Positions 1 to 8,158 of a stretch of 34,971 bases of DNA are shown here, piece by piece. This stretch comes from Curvibacter sp. (GTDB lineage: Bacteria; Pseudomonadota; Gammaproteobacteria; Burkholderiales; Burkholderiaceae_C). Positions within the stretch are counted from its first letter, which is position 1, and every line of letters starts with the position of its first letter. The notes beneath the pieces were generated by a model. The model was not told the DNA's origin and made no database searches. It was given only the letters and a program-made list of their open reading frames with translations. Location: the NCBI GenBank assembly GCA_020248905.1, contig JADCGR010000028.1:1-34971 (forward strand), written 5' to 3'. Both the position numbers and the translations under genes were made by a program.

Positions 1-2
1 GG

Positions 3-166
3 CCGAGAACGATCTACCGGGAACTCATGGCGATGGGGGCAACGCAGGATGTGGCCAAACAGGTGGCGGCAAACTGCCATCGTTGGTGGCGTAACAGCGA
101 CCGGCTCCTCAAGACGACACTCCCATTGCGTACTTTGACCGGCTGGGGGTACCAAGACTGTCCTGA
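3..166 (+). pseudogene. Group II intron maturase, C-terminal remnant, frameshifted
   Basis: This is the C-terminal tail of a group II intron reverse transcriptase/maturase, cut by the window edge. Reading from base 3, the frame gives YRELMAMGA...RRWW-like text (RWWRNSDRLLKTTL), the tail typical of bacterial intron-encoded proteins. The expected ending, IAYFDRLGVPRLS then stop, is present but in the next frame (bases 125-166), so one base appears to be missing near 120-124. This could be a real inactivating deletion or a sequencing error. It lies directly upstream of intron domains V and VI, as expected for this protein. The frameshift is read directly; the family call rests on recall of the tail motif. 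Confidence 0.7.
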
Positions 167-178
167 CCTCAAACTCTC

Positions 179-254
179 GAACCGCCCGGTGCGGACCCGC
201 ATGCCGGGTGGTGTGGCAGGGGTGCCTCCTACAATGGAGGCCCCCTATGCCGAT
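179..254 (+). ncRNA. Group II intron domains V and VI with 3' splice end
   Basis: Bases 181-212 fold as a domain V hairpin: ACCGCCCGG (181-189) pairs with CCGGGTGGT (204-212, one G-U pair). A two-base bulge sits at 202-203, and TGCG (190-193) pairs with CGCA (198-201) around a GACC loop. A CGC triad lies at 183-185. Bases 215-251 fold as domain VI: GGCA/TGCC, GGGG/CCCC and GCCTCC/GGAGGC, with a bulged TA at 246-247. A247 is the likely branch-point adenosine. The intron should end with the AT at 253-254, seven bases after the branch point, as is normal. The 5' part of the intron lies outside the window. Confidence 0.85.
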
Positions 255-354
255 TCTTGGCAGGCGCCCGGTTCAAGGCCCCGCCCAAAAGCCTCACTGC
301 GCCCGCGCCGAGACGGCTTGTGCGTAAGGTCTAGCCAATTCGGTGGGGGATTGC

Positions 355-1179
355 TCAGTCGATCAGAACGCCGTCCGTGTGAAATGGGTGCGGTCCATCA
401 AATGCACCAATCGGTAAGGTGTGTGTAACCAGACCGGACTCATTCGTCCACGCATGGATGCGCAATCCACCAGGTTCGAGATTCCATTGGGATAACGCTC
501 CGGGAGCCATATCCAGTACTACCTGGTGGGCTGGTGCCGGCGAAGTCGAAGCAATGGTGCCACCAAAGCGCACGTCAATCGCGCGGTGCAAATGACCGCA
601 AATGATCCGCTCAACATTCGGATAAAGCGACACGATGCGGGCCATCTCGTCGCGCCCCTGTAGCAGCCCGATCTTGTCCATGTGACCGATGAGGGTGGTG
701 AAGGGTGGGTGATGCATCGCGATGACCACTGGCCGGTTTTTCGCCTTGTCTAGTTCGCTTGACAGCCAGCCTAGGCGTTCGGTGTCGAGGGCGCCATGGC
801 TTTGCCCGCGTACCGAGGTGTCAAGCGCGATCAACTGCAGGTCACCTACGGGCACCGAGTATTGCAAGGGACCCGAAATGTCCAGGTAAGTGTGCTCTGG
901 GAATGTGGCGCGCAGATTGTCGGCATCGTCGTGGTTTCCCGCAAGCAGGAAGTAGGGGCAAGTCAGGCCTGCCAGCAGAGACCGCAGGTGCTCGTATTCC
1001 GCCATGCGTCCAAAGTCCGTCAGGTCGCCAGTGAGTACCAACGCAGTAGGCTGTTGGGGACAACGCGCTATGGTCTCGACGGCCTGTTTGAGGTAAGGCG
1101 CCGTGTCCAGGCGGCCATACGCCTTGCGGCCGGGCTCGCGTATGTGCAGGTCTGTGACCTGGTAAAGGTATGTGCTCAT
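355..1179 (-). CDS. GpdQ/CpdA-like metallophosphoesterase (phosphodiesterase)
   Basis: 274-residue class III metallophosphoesterase that should hydrolyse phosphodiester bonds with a two-metal centre. All five motifs are visible: D10-x-H12, GD52LTD, GN82HD, H156-H157PP and GH196LH198R. Spacing and total length match the Enterobacter glycerophosphodiesterase GpdQ closely; CpdA-type cAMP phosphodiesterases are the main alternative. No signal peptide is seen, so it is probably cytoplasmic. Its ATG overlaps the stop of the ABC ATPase gene by 4 bp (ATGA), which ties it to the importer operon. That suggests it opens a phosphodiester after uptake. The family is secure; the substrate is inferred from context. 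Confidence 0.88.
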   Translation of the reverse strand: MSTYLYQVTDLHIREPGRKAYGRLDTAPYLKQAVETIARCPQQPTALVLTGDLTDFGRMAEYEHLRSLLAGLTCPYFLLAGNHDDADNLRATFPEHTYLDISGPLQYSVPVGDLQLIALDTSVRGQSHGALDTERLGWLSSELDKAKNRPVVIAMHHPPFTTLIGHMDKIGLLQGRDEMARIVSLYPNVERIICGHLHRAIDVRFGGTIASTSPAPAHQVVLDMAPGALSQWNLEPGGLRIHAWTNESGLVTHTLPIGAFDGPHPFHTDGVLID

Positions 1180-2225
1180 GCCGCCTCTGCGCAGGTCAGG
1201 AGTGCGCGCGGCTCGACAGTCAGTGCCACCTCATCGCCAACGCGCAAAGGGCAATCCCTCGTAGTGTCCACCAGCAAGTCGCCCACCTCCAGGGTGGTAA
1301 CGCGCAGGTGCGTGCGGTCGCCGAGGAAGACTCGGTGGCTCACCCGTGCAGCCGACCCAGACGATGCCCTTACCTGGATATCCTCGGGGCGCAGCATCAC
1401 ATGGGCTTGCCCTGCGCCGACGGCAACGGGAAGCCAGAGTCCGCCCAGCCAGATACCACGCGCGCCCGCATCGTCGGTGACCAGCTTTACGGCATTCACC
1501 CTTCCGAGGAAGCTTGCGACGAAGGAGTGACGAGGCGCGCGATAGAGGTCTTCAGCGGTGCCGATCTGCTTTACCTCGCCCGACTGCATCACGGCCAGAC
1601 GATCCGCGATGGACATCGCCTCTTGCTGGTCGTGCGTCACATGGATGGCGGTGATGTGCAGACGGCGCAATAACTCAGCCAGTTCGTCGCGCAGGGATTC
1701 CTTGAGTTTGGCATCAAGTGCGGTCAGCGGTTCGTCCAGCAGCAACACGCGCGGGCGCACCGCGATCGCGCGGGCCAGGGCTACTCGCTGTCGCTGGCCG
1801 CCCGAGAGTTCGGCGGGGCGCTTATGCTCCAGGCCCTCAAGACGTACCAGCTCGATGAGCCCGCCCACGCTGCGACGCACATCGGGCTCCGGCGTACCGC
1901 GTATTCGCAGGCCATAGCCAATGTTGGCCGCCACACTCATCTGCGGAAATAGCGCGTAGTGCTGGAAGACCATTCCGATCCCGCGCTTTTCTACCGGCAC
2001 GTGGGTGACGTCATCATCCCCGAACAGTATGCGCGCGCCCACATCGGGCGTTTCCAGGCCGGCCACTATGCGTAGCAAGGTGGTCTTGCCGCAGCCCGAG
2101 GGTCCGAGGAGTGCGAGCACCTCGCCGGGCTCTATGTCCAGGTCGGTGGGCCGCAGTCCGCGCGTGCCATCGGGATAGGTCTTTGCACATTGGCGGATGG
2201 TAATGGGGGTACGTTCAAGTTCCAT
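1176..2225 (-). CDS. ABC importer ATPase (PotA/FbpC/PhnT-like)
   Basis: 349-residue ATPase of the spermidine/iron/phosphonate importer class. Walker A is GPSGCGKTT (41-49), the signature is LSGGQ (140-144) and Walker B is LLLDEP (about 161-166). The C-terminal 110 residues look like the TOBE-type regulatory domain of this class. I placed the start at 2225 because GGAGA lies just upstream and the protein then begins MELERTPITI. A longer frame to 2411 only adds sequence antisense-like to the permease. The start overlaps the preceding permease gene by 11 bp and its stop overlaps the phosphodiesterase start. It powers the two permeases upstream; the cargo is not readable from the ATPase. Confidence 0.9.
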   Translation of the reverse strand: MELERTPITIRQCAKTYPDGTRGLRPTDLDIEPGEVLALLGPSGCGKTTLLRIVAGLETPDVGARILFGDDDVTHVPVEKRGIGMVFQHYALFPQMSVAANIGYGLRIRGTPEPDVRRSVGGLIELVRLEGLEHKRPAELSGGQRQRVALARAIAVRPRVLLLDEPLTALDAKLKESLRDELAELLRRLHITAIHVTHDQQEAMSIADRLAVMQSGEVKQIGTAEDLYRAPRHSFVASFLGRVNAVKLVTDDAGARGIWLGGLWLPVAVGAGQAHVMLRPEDIQVRASSGSAARVSHRVFLGDRTHLRVTTLEVGDLLVDTTRDCPLRVGDEVALTVEPRALLTCAEAA

Positions 2226-3021
2226 AACGTTTCTCCGCAAGGGACGCGGCCAGTTGGAGCAACCATAGCAGCGGCAGCACGACGACGAGGAAGACCAGCG
2301 TGTAGGCTGAACCGATCTCAATGCGCATCGAGGCGTAGCTGTCGGCCAGGCCAACGGGCAGGGTGCGGGTGAGGGGTGTGTGCAGCATCCACGTGAGGTT
2401 GAACTCGCCAATGGAGAGAGTGAAGACCATCAGCGCGCCGCTCACGATGGCCGGAAACACTGCCGGCACCAGTACCCCCATAAATCGCTGCGCGAACGAG
2501 GCGCCCAGAGTAGATGCGGCCTCCTCGAGCGCGATCAGCTCGCGGCGCCGAAAGGCCGCAGCCACGGTGCGCACCATGAAGGGCAGGGTGAAGACCATGT
2601 GCCCCACCAGCACGAACAGAAAGCTCTGGCGGAATCCGCGCAGCTGCCCGTAGGCAAGGATCAAGGCCAGCGCAGTCGCTAGGCCTGGTACCGCCACGGG
2701 CAATGTCATCAGTTCCTCGAACCAGGCTGTCCAGCGCTGGCGCGACCGGGCCAGCGCGTAGGCGCAGGGCACGCCCAGGACAATGTTCCCGACGACAGCC
2801 GCCGTCGCGATCAGGATTGACGCCATGACGGTCGAACCGTAATTCTCCCAGACCTCGCCCAGCCAGCGCAGGGTGAATCCACTGCGCCAGCCGGTGCTGT
2901 AGTTCTGCATAAGCCCAGCGCTGACCGACAGCAGCACCGGCCCGATCATGAAAACGGCTACCAGCAGAGTCAGGGCCAGCAGGATGGGGGCGCCGCGTCT
3001 AGGAGAGTGTGCGGTGGACAT
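2215..3021 (-). CDS. ABC importer permease 2 (PotC/PhnV-like)
   Basis: 268-residue inner-membrane permease with about six hydrophobic segments. The cytoplasmic EAA loop reads EEAASTLGASFAQRF, the coupling site for the ATPase. The start at 3021 (MSTAHSPRRG) is chosen because the longer frame to 3276 begins with arginine/histidine-rich non-membrane sequence that overlaps the upstream permease. Only 2 bp separate it from that gene's stop (TGACCATG), so translation is probably coupled. It should pair with permease 1 as a heterodimeric channel. Confidence 0.88.
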   Translation of the reverse strand: MSTAHSPRRGAPILLALTLLVAVFMIGPVLLSVSAGLMQNYSTGWRSGFTLRWLGEVWENYGSTVMASILIATAAVVGNIVLGVPCAYALARSRQRWTAWFEELMTLPVAVPGLATALALILAYGQLRGFRQSFLFVLVGHMVFTLPFMVRTVAAAFRRRELIALEEAASTLGASFAQRFMGVLVPAVFPAIVSGALMVFTLSIGEFNLTWMLHTPLTRTLPVGLADSYASMRIEIGSAYTLVFLVVVLPLLWLLQLAASLAEKRYGT

Positions 3022-3023
3022 GG

Positions 3024-3875
3024 TCAGGCTCCCAGTGCAGCGGTACCGCCCAGGCGGCGAGCGAGGGCGAGCGCCGCCCAGGTTACCAGTCCCAGCGTGA
3101 TGGATAGCGAGGCCGCCAGCGCGAAGTTGGCGTAGTTGGTGAACTCGTTGTAGATGGTGATGGGGATTACCTCGAACTTGCTTGCCAGCGTGAAGGCGGT
3201 ACCGAAGGCGCCCATGGCGGTGGCGAATACGATGGCGCCGCATGCCAGTGTGGTGGGTGCGAGCTCGGGCAGCCATACGTCGCGAATGATGTGCCAGCGC
3301 GAGGCACCCAGCGAGCGCGCGGCTTCCTCTAGTGCGCGGTCCATCGCTTCTGCCGCCGCCGCGTAGGAGGCGATGGCACGCGGCAGCGAAAAGTAGAGGT
3401 AGGCCAGGAACAGACCTAGCAGGCCGTAGGCGAAAGTCCAGCGGCCCAGGCCCAGCGAGTCGGCCAGCGTGGCGATTGCGCCTTGCCGCCCCCCGAGCAG
3501 GATGACGAAAAAGCCGATGATCACGCCCGGAAACGAAAGGGGCAGCGTGAGCAGCGAGGTCAGCACGCGCCGCCCGATGAACCGGGTGCGCGCCAGGTAG
3601 ATGCCGACTGCGGCACCTAGCACCAGCGTGAGGGCGGTGACGGCCAGCGACAGCAGTAGGGTGTTAAGCAGGCTGGTGAGGTACTTGGCCTCGGTCAGCA
3701 CGACGAAGTAGGTCTGCCAGCCCTTGTCGGCAGGCAGGGCGATCAGTCGCGCGATCGGTAGCAGCCAGAATGCAGCGAAGAAGGCGACGGCTGGCGCGAT
3801 GCACGCCAACTGCCACCGGGCCTTCGCCGCGCCGGCATAGCCCGCGCGGGCGCTCACGGGCAATGCACCGCTCAC
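3024..3875 (-). CDS. ABC importer permease 1 (PotB/PhnU-like)
   Basis: 283-residue inner-membrane permease with roughly six transmembrane helices and the EAA loop EEAARSLGASRWHIIRDVW. It begins with GTG at 3873-3875, one base after the binding-protein stop codon; AAGGA in the end of that gene is a possible ribosome site. It belongs to the binding-protein-dependent transport family used for polyamines, iron, 2-aminoethylphosphonate and related solutes. Its partners are the genes on either side. Substrate cannot be told from the permease sequence. Confidence 0.88.
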   Translation of the reverse strand: MSGALPVSARAGYAGAAKARWQLACIAPAVAFFAAFWLLPIARLIALPADKGWQTYFVVLTEAKYLTSLLNTLLLSLAVTALTLVLGAAVGIYLARTRFIGRRVLTSLLTLPLSFPGVIIGFFVILLGGRQGAIATLADSLGLGRWTFAYGLLGLFLAYLYFSLPRAIASYAAAAEAMDRALEEAARSLGASRWHIIRDVWLPELAPTTLACGAIVFATAMGAFGTAFTLASKFEVIPITIYNEFTNYANFALAASLSITLGLVTWAALALARRLGGTAALGA

Positions 3876-3876
3876 C

Positions 3877-4887
3877 TTACTGCACTTCCTTCAGATAGCG
3901 GTCGGAGAAGGCCTTCTGCACGTCGGCCATCTTTCCGTAGTCGACAGTGCGCGCGCGGGCGTACTCGCTGGCCGGGAGAAAACGCGATTGCACGTCCTTG
4001 GGGATGGCGCTTGCGCGCACCGGTCGTAGATAGGCGTTGGCCCAGATAGCCTGGCCCTCGTCGGAAAGCACAAAGTCCAGCACCTTGCGGCCGTTGTCCG
4101 CGTTAGGCCCCTTGTTCACGAGGCTCATGACGTAGGGGACGATCAGCGTACCTTCGGCTGGAATCACGAATTCGACGTTGGCCTTGTCCTTGTACTTGGC
4201 GCGGTAGGCGTTGAAGTCGTAATCGAGCAGGATCGCGATCTCTCCCGATAGCACTCGCGCATAGGAGGTCTGTTTTGGAACGATAGGATCATTTTTCATC
4301 AAAGCCTTGAAGTAGTCGATCCCAGGGCCGAAGTTGTCTAGCGTGCCCCCGCGTGCGTGGTTGATGGCGACCGCACCTACGTAGCCTACGAAAGCCGATG
4401 CAGGATCCAGGTAGCCCACCAAACCTTTGTATTCGGGCTTGAGCAGGTCGGCCCAGGAACGAGGAATCGGCTTGCCCTTGAGGGCATCAACGTTGACCAT
4501 GAAGCCCAGGGTGCCCGAGTGGATGGTGAACCAATGGCCCTCAGGGTCCTTTAGGCCATTCGGGATGTCATTCCATGCGGCCGGCTTGTAAGCTGTTACC
4601 ACGCCCTCCTTGCGAGCCTGGATACCGAATGTTACGCCCAGGTATGTGACGTCGGCCACAGGGCTTGCCTTTTCGGCGACCAATTGGGCCAGCGATTGGC
4701 CCGAGTTCTTGTTGTCTGGCGGGACGGTGACGCCGGTTTTGGCCTTGATGGCGCGCAGCTGCGAGCCCCAGTCGGCCCACTCCGGGGGACAGTTGTAGCA
4801 AATGGCGGTTTGGGCCGCTGCTGCGGTGGCGGCAAAGCCCAGGGCCAGTAAGCCGGCCCTCGCGATGGTTCTAAGCTGGGTGAACAT
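3877..4887 (-). CDS. Periplasmic solute-binding protein of the ABC importer
   Basis: 336-residue binding protein with a signal peptide (positively charged MFTQLRTIAR, hydrophobic core, AAAAQ cleavage region near residue 25). The body resembles the cluster D / type 2 periplasmic folds of PotD, AfuA and PhnS proteins: a TYLGVTFGIQA segment, HSGTLGFMVN, and a LSDEGQAIWANAYLRPVR C-terminal motif common in iron and phosphonate binders. TAGGAG sits 7-8 bp before the ATG. It is second in the operon, 20 bp after the LacI-type gene, and should capture the cargo in the periplasm. With a phosphodiesterase at the operon's end, a phosphodiester or phosphonate is a reasonable guess, not a demonstrated one. 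Confidence 0.85.
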   Translation of the reverse strand: MFTQLRTIARAGLLALGFAATAAAAQTAICYNCPPEWADWGSQLRAIKAKTGVTVPPDNKNSGQSLAQLVAEKASPVADVTYLGVTFGIQARKEGVVTAYKPAAWNDIPNGLKDPEGHWFTIHSGTLGFMVNVDALKGKPIPRSWADLLKPEYKGLVGYLDPASAFVGYVGAVAINHARGGTLDNFGPGIDYFKALMKNDPIVPKQTSYARVLSGEIAILLDYDFNAYRAKYKDKANVEFVIPAEGTLIVPYVMSLVNKGPNADNGRKVLDFVLSDEGQAIWANAYLRPVRASAIPKDVQSRFLPASEYARARTVDYGKMADVQKAFSDRYLKEVQ

Positions 4888-4907
4888 GAACTACTCCTAT
4901 GGCAAGG

Positions 4908-5939
4908 TTAGCGGGCCTGAGGTTGGTCCCTTGATGGATAAGCCGCGGGGGCCTGTCCGCACGATTCGCCAGCCCGGAACTGGTGGGCCAGCAACACGCT
5001 CTCGCTTGGCGTCGGCAGTTTGCGTTGCTCGATCGCCTGAACCAGCCACTGCACGCCCAGGTGGCCGGCTTCATGGTTGGGTTGCACGATGGTCGTTAGC
5101 ATCGGCATGGTGTCCAGGCCCAAGGTAATGCCATCGAAGCCCACAATGCTGATGTCCTGTGGCACACGCAGACCCGCCAGTTGTGCCGCGCGCAGACAAC
5201 GAAGGGCCAGTAGGTCGTTGGAACATACGAGAGCGGTAGGTCTTTTGTCAGATTTCAGGTGGGACACTACCGTCTCGACAGCTGACTCCATAAACGGCAC
5301 TTCCAGCAGGCAAGGGCCTTTCATCTGCGCTAGCTTGAGGCCATGCAGAAATCCTTTGTATCGCTGCTGAGCACGGTCCGAGGCGCTCATCGGTCCACTT
5401 ACCATGGTGAGGCGTCGATGCCCCAGTGATACCAAGCGAGCCACTACCTCGGCGACGGCCGTTTCGCTATCGCCGCTGACACAGGGGTGCTTGGGGTGGC
5501 GGTTATAAAGCAGCACGTAGGGCTTGCGGGCGCGCTGCAGCTGGCGCAGCGCCTGCGACGAGTCGGGGTTGGAGACCACCAGCAGAAAGCCGTCAACGCT
5601 TGCCCCCTGCATCAAGGTGACACAGCGTGTTTCTAGCGTCGCGTCGTAGTGGGTGGTCATAGGCAGGATAGCGTACCCGGCAGCATGCGCCGCCTCGGCT
5701 ACGCCCTCTAAACACTCGGCGAACACGGGATTGGTCAGGGTTGGCATCAGAACGCCCACGACTCGACTGCGACTGGTACGTAATGTGCGCGCGCTGGCGT
5801 TGGGGACATAGCCAAGTGTCTTTGCCATGCGGAGCACTCTCTTGCGAGTGTCAGCCCTGACCTGTTGCGGCGCGTTGAATGCGCGAGACACAGTTGCGAC
5901 TGACACCCCGATCTTCTGGGCAACTTGCTGGATATTCAC
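4908..5939 (-). CDS. LacI/GalR-family transcriptional regulator
   Basis: 343-residue repressor. Residues 1-55 hold the LacI helix-turn-helix (MNIQQVAQKIGVSVATVSRAFN) and hinge (GYVPNASARTLRTSRS). The remainder is a periplasmic-binding-like effector domain with the usual VVGVLMPTLTNPVFAECLEG start and a DISIVGFDG segment. It is the first gene of the importer operon, so effector binding probably relieves its own repression together with the transporter and phosphodiesterase. A perfect inverted repeat lies 12 bp upstream of its ATG. The effector is unknown; the transported solute or its breakdown product is the natural candidate. Confidence 0.92.
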   Translation of the reverse strand: MNIQQVAQKIGVSVATVSRAFNAPQQVRADTRKRVLRMAKTLGYVPNASARTLRTSRSRVVGVLMPTLTNPVFAECLEGVAEAAHAAGYAILPMTTHYDATLETRCVTLMQGASVDGFLLVVSNPDSSQALRQLQRARKPYVLLYNRHPKHPCVSGDSETAVAEVVARLVSLGHRRLTMVSGPMSASDRAQQRYKGFLHGLKLAQMKGPCLLEVPFMESAVETVVSHLKSDKRPTALVCSNDLLALRCLRAAQLAGLRVPQDISIVGFDGITLGLDTMPMLTTIVQPNHEAGHLGVQWLVQAIEQRKLPTPSESVLLAHQFRAGESCGQAPAAYPSRDQPQAR

Positions 5940-5951
5940 AGATGACTCACG

Positions 5952-5967
5952 ATGTAATGGATTACAT
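5952..5967. promoter_or_regulatory. LacI-type operator upstream of the importer operon
   Basis: ATGTAATGGATTACAT is a perfect 7-bp inverted repeat around a GG centre. LacI-family operators commonly take the form TGTAA-N-CG-N-TTACA; this site matches the arms and differs in the central pair. A minus-strand TAAAAT (5966-5971), a possible -10 element, overlaps its edge. Its place 12 bp before the regulator's start codon fits autorepression. Confidence 0.75.
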
Positions 5968-6060
5968 TTTACGAGTCTTTATGAAGGCTTGATGACAGCG
6001 ATGACGCGAGTCGTTGACTTGAGCAATCTATTCGGATGATCACTTCTGGACCGCCAACAA

Positions 6061-6087
6061 AAAAGCCCCGCCGATGCGGGGCTTTTT
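6061..6087 (-). terminator. Rho-independent terminator of the TRAP operon
   Basis: AAAAGCCCCGC, loop CGAT, GCGGGGCTTTTTT forms a GC-rich 7-bp core stem flanked by A and T tracts on both sides, so it can act in both directions. It lies downstream of the minus-strand TRAP operon and upstream of the LacI gene, and separates the two units. Confidence 0.88.
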
Positions 6088-6166
6088 TCTTATTGCAAGC
6101 GAAGTTGGGGACGAGCCCGTGACTGTCATCCGCGCGTTCACGCCCAGCGCTGTCCTTCACATCGCC

Positions 6167-6187
6167 CAGCGGGCCTGTCGCCCGCTG
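6167..6187. other. Stem-loop at the 3' end of the TRAP operon
   Basis: CAGCGGGC and GCCCGCTG are a perfect 8-bp inverted repeat around CTGTC, starting 8 bp beyond the stop codon of the small membrane protein gene. It has no T tract, so it looks more like an mRNA-protecting hairpin than a terminator; the true terminator is about 80 bp further on. Confidence 0.55.
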
Positions 6188-6194
6188 AGCGGCC

Positions 6195-6665
6195 TCAATC
6201 CGCTTTGGGCTCGGGCGCGTCTTCTCCGACGCCAAGGGCAAGCTCGCAGAAGCGGGCCAGCACGACCGGATCGCTGGTGTGGAAGACATAGCTGCCACGG
6301 CTGGCCGTCTGCAGGCGCACCCGTGGCGAGATGAGCCAGGCCAGTCCCGGCACGTAAACCACGTGGATGCGTCGCACATCGGCGAGCGCGAGTCGCCGGG
6401 TCCACAGGCCCGCCTGCGTGATGTGCGTCGCGTCCATCCAGGTCCGGGCCATGAGAAGGTGCCAAAAGCTGGCCAGAACCACGGCGGCGGACAGAAGCCC
6501 CAGCAGGATCGCGTCGCGGTCTTGCAGGAGCGCAGGGTGCGAATGCACCGTGCGCCACGCCTGAACCCCGAGAGCCAGGACGATGGCCATCGCGATCATT
6601 CTGAGCAGCAAGGGGTAGGAGGGCCGGGCCCTCGCTGCCTCTGCTCGGGGCTTGCTTTCACTCAT
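6195..6665 (-). CDS. Small two-helix membrane protein, PH-like tail
   Basis: 156 residues, unrecognised. Two hydrophobic segments (about 22-40 and 51-72) are followed by a soluble part with MDATHITQAGLWTRRLALADVRRIHVVY and LISPRVRLQTASRGSYVF. This pattern of two helices, an instruction-like beta-rich tail and an ARR-I motif recalls bacterial PH-domain membrane proteins. Its ATG overlaps the dctM stop (ATGA), so it is translated with the TRAP transporter. A role tied to that transporter is possible, but nothing in the sequence shows one. Confidence 0.75.
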   Translation of the reverse strand: MSESKPRAEAARARPSYPLLLRMIAMAIVLALGVQAWRTVHSHPALLQDRDAILLGLLSAAVVLASFWHLLMARTWMDATHITQAGLWTRRLALADVRRIHVVYVPGLAWLISPRVRLQTASRGSYVFHTSDPVVLARFCELALGVGEDAPEPKAD

Positions 6666-8158
6666 TTGCCGGCAGATGGGGCAGCCTTGAGGTCACGCAG
6701 GAGATCAGCAGTCGGGTCCTGCTTCGAATCGTTGTAGACCTCCTTGTTGGGCGCTTCGATTATTACGTTATCCACATCGAGGTCCACCTTCTTGTCCATG
6801 AAGATCGAGACCGTCTGTGGCACGAAGATCACGACGACGACCAGCACGAGCTGCAGGAATACCCAAGGGATTGCGCCCAGATAGATGTCACGCGAGAGGA
6901 CCCGTTGCGGCAGCGCGCCGGACTTGAAGAGCGTGTCGGAGATGCCTCGCAGGTAGAAGAGCGCGAAGCCGAAGGGCGGATGCATGAAGCTGGTTTGCAT
7001 GTTCACACAGAGCATGACCCCGAACCAGACCAGATCGATGCCCATCTTCGCCGCGACCGGCCCCAGCATGGGAAGGATGATGAAGGCGATTTCGAAGAAG
7101 TCCAGGAAGAAGGCCAGGAAGAAAATGAAGATGTTGACCACGATCAGGAAGCCGATCTGGCCACCCGGCAGGCCGGTCAGCAGGTGCTCGATCCAGAGAC
7201 CGCCGTCCACGCCCTGGAAGACCAGCGAGAACACCCGCGAGCCGATCAGGATGAAGGCCACCATGGCCGTGATGCGCATGGTGCCCGCCATGGCGTCACG
7301 GATCAGGTCCCAGGTCAGGCGCCGATGCAGGGCGGCCAGCACGCAGGCTCCGACCGCGCCCATGGCGCCCGCTTCGGTCGGCGTGGCAATGGCCGTGTTC
7401 ATGCCGGGCAGGCCACCCATGCTGCCCAGCACCGTGAAGATCAGGATGGCGGAGGGGATGATGCCGCGCAGGCACTTGGACCACAGCGCCCAGCCCTGCA
7501 GCGTCCTGGCCTCGGCCGGAATACCTGGCAGGTCATTGGGACGCAGGCGGGTCAGGGTGAAGGTGTAGAGCGCGAAGAGGACGATCTGCAGGACCGAGGG
7601 GCCCCAGGCGCCCTTGTACATGTCGCCCACGGACTGGCCCAACTGATCGGCCATGACGACCAGCACGAGCGAGGGCGGTACAAGCTGGGTGATGGTGCCG
7701 GAGGCGGCCAGCACCCCCGTGGCGTAGCGCATGTTGTAGCCGTAGCGCATCATGACCGGTAGCGAGATCATGGCCATGGCAATGACCTGTCCTGCAACCG
7801 TGCCGGTGATGGCGCCAAGGATGAAGCCCACGAGGATCACGGCATAACCGAGGCCGCCGCGTACGGGCCCAAAGAGCTGACCGATCGAGTCCAGCATGTC
7901 CTCAGCGAGTCCGCACTTCTCCAGGATCGATCCCATGAGGGTGAAGAAAGGAATGGCCAGTAGCAGCTCGTTGGAAAGGATGCCGAAGACGTTGAGCGGC
8001 AGATTGCCCAGGAAGTTGGCCGGGAACCAGCCCATCTGAATGGCGTAGAGGCCACAGAGCAGGCCCAGGGCAGCGAGCGAAAACGCGACCGGGAAACCGA
8101 TCAGCATGATGATGATGAGCCCCAGGAACATCAGGGGCGGGAAAAGTTCGATGCTCAT
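6662..8158 (-). CDS. dctM: TRAP transporter large permease (DctM family)
   Basis: 498-residue integral membrane protein, the ion-coupled channel of a tripartite ATP-independent periplasmic transporter. Hydrophobic helices run from residue 5 to about 455, with family-typical segments such as GFPVAFSLAALGLL, IPFFTLMGSILEKCGLAEDMLDSI, GTVAGQVIAMAMISLPVMMRYGYN and PTEAGAMGAVGA. The C-terminal 45 residues form a charged extension longer than usual for this family. The ATG overlaps the dctQ stop by 4 bp. No dctP binding-protein gene occurs in the window, so the substrate is open (TRAP systems take up C4-dicarboxylates, keto acids, aromatic acids and others). Confidence 0.93.
   Translation of the reverse strand: MSIELFPPLMFLGLIIIMLIGFPVAFSLAALGLLCGLYAIQMGWFPANFLGNLPLNVFGILSNELLLAIPFFTLMGSILEKCGLAEDMLDSIGQLFGPVRGGLGYAVILVGFILGAITGTVAGQVIAMAMISLPVMMRYGYNMRYATGVLAASGTITQLVPPSLVLVVMADQLGQSVGDMYKGAWGPSVLQIVLFALYTFTLTRLRPNDLPGIPAEARTLQGWALWSKCLRGIIPSAILIFTVLGSMGGLPGMNTAIATPTEAGAMGAVGACVLAALHRRLTWDLIRDAMAGTMRITAMVAFILIGSRVFSLVFQGVDGGLWIEHLLTGLPGGQIGFLIVVNIFIFFLAFFLDFFEIAFIILPMLGPVAAKMGIDLVWFGVMLCVNMQTSFMHPPFGFALFYLRGISDTLFKSGALPQRVLSRDIYLGAIPWVFLQLVLVVVVIFVPQTVSIFMDKKVDLDVDNVIIEAPNKEVYNDSKQDPTADLLRDLKAAPSAGK

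Noticed and set aside
255-354. Possible gene or IS remnant between the intron and the phosphodiesterase
   Set aside because: No conserved peptide, terminal repeat or convincing hairpin could be seen in these 100 bases.
6905-7762. Long plus-strand frame rich in His, Gln, Glu and Asp
   Set aside because: It is antisense to dctM; its composition is what a GC-rich membrane-protein gene gives in the complementary frame.
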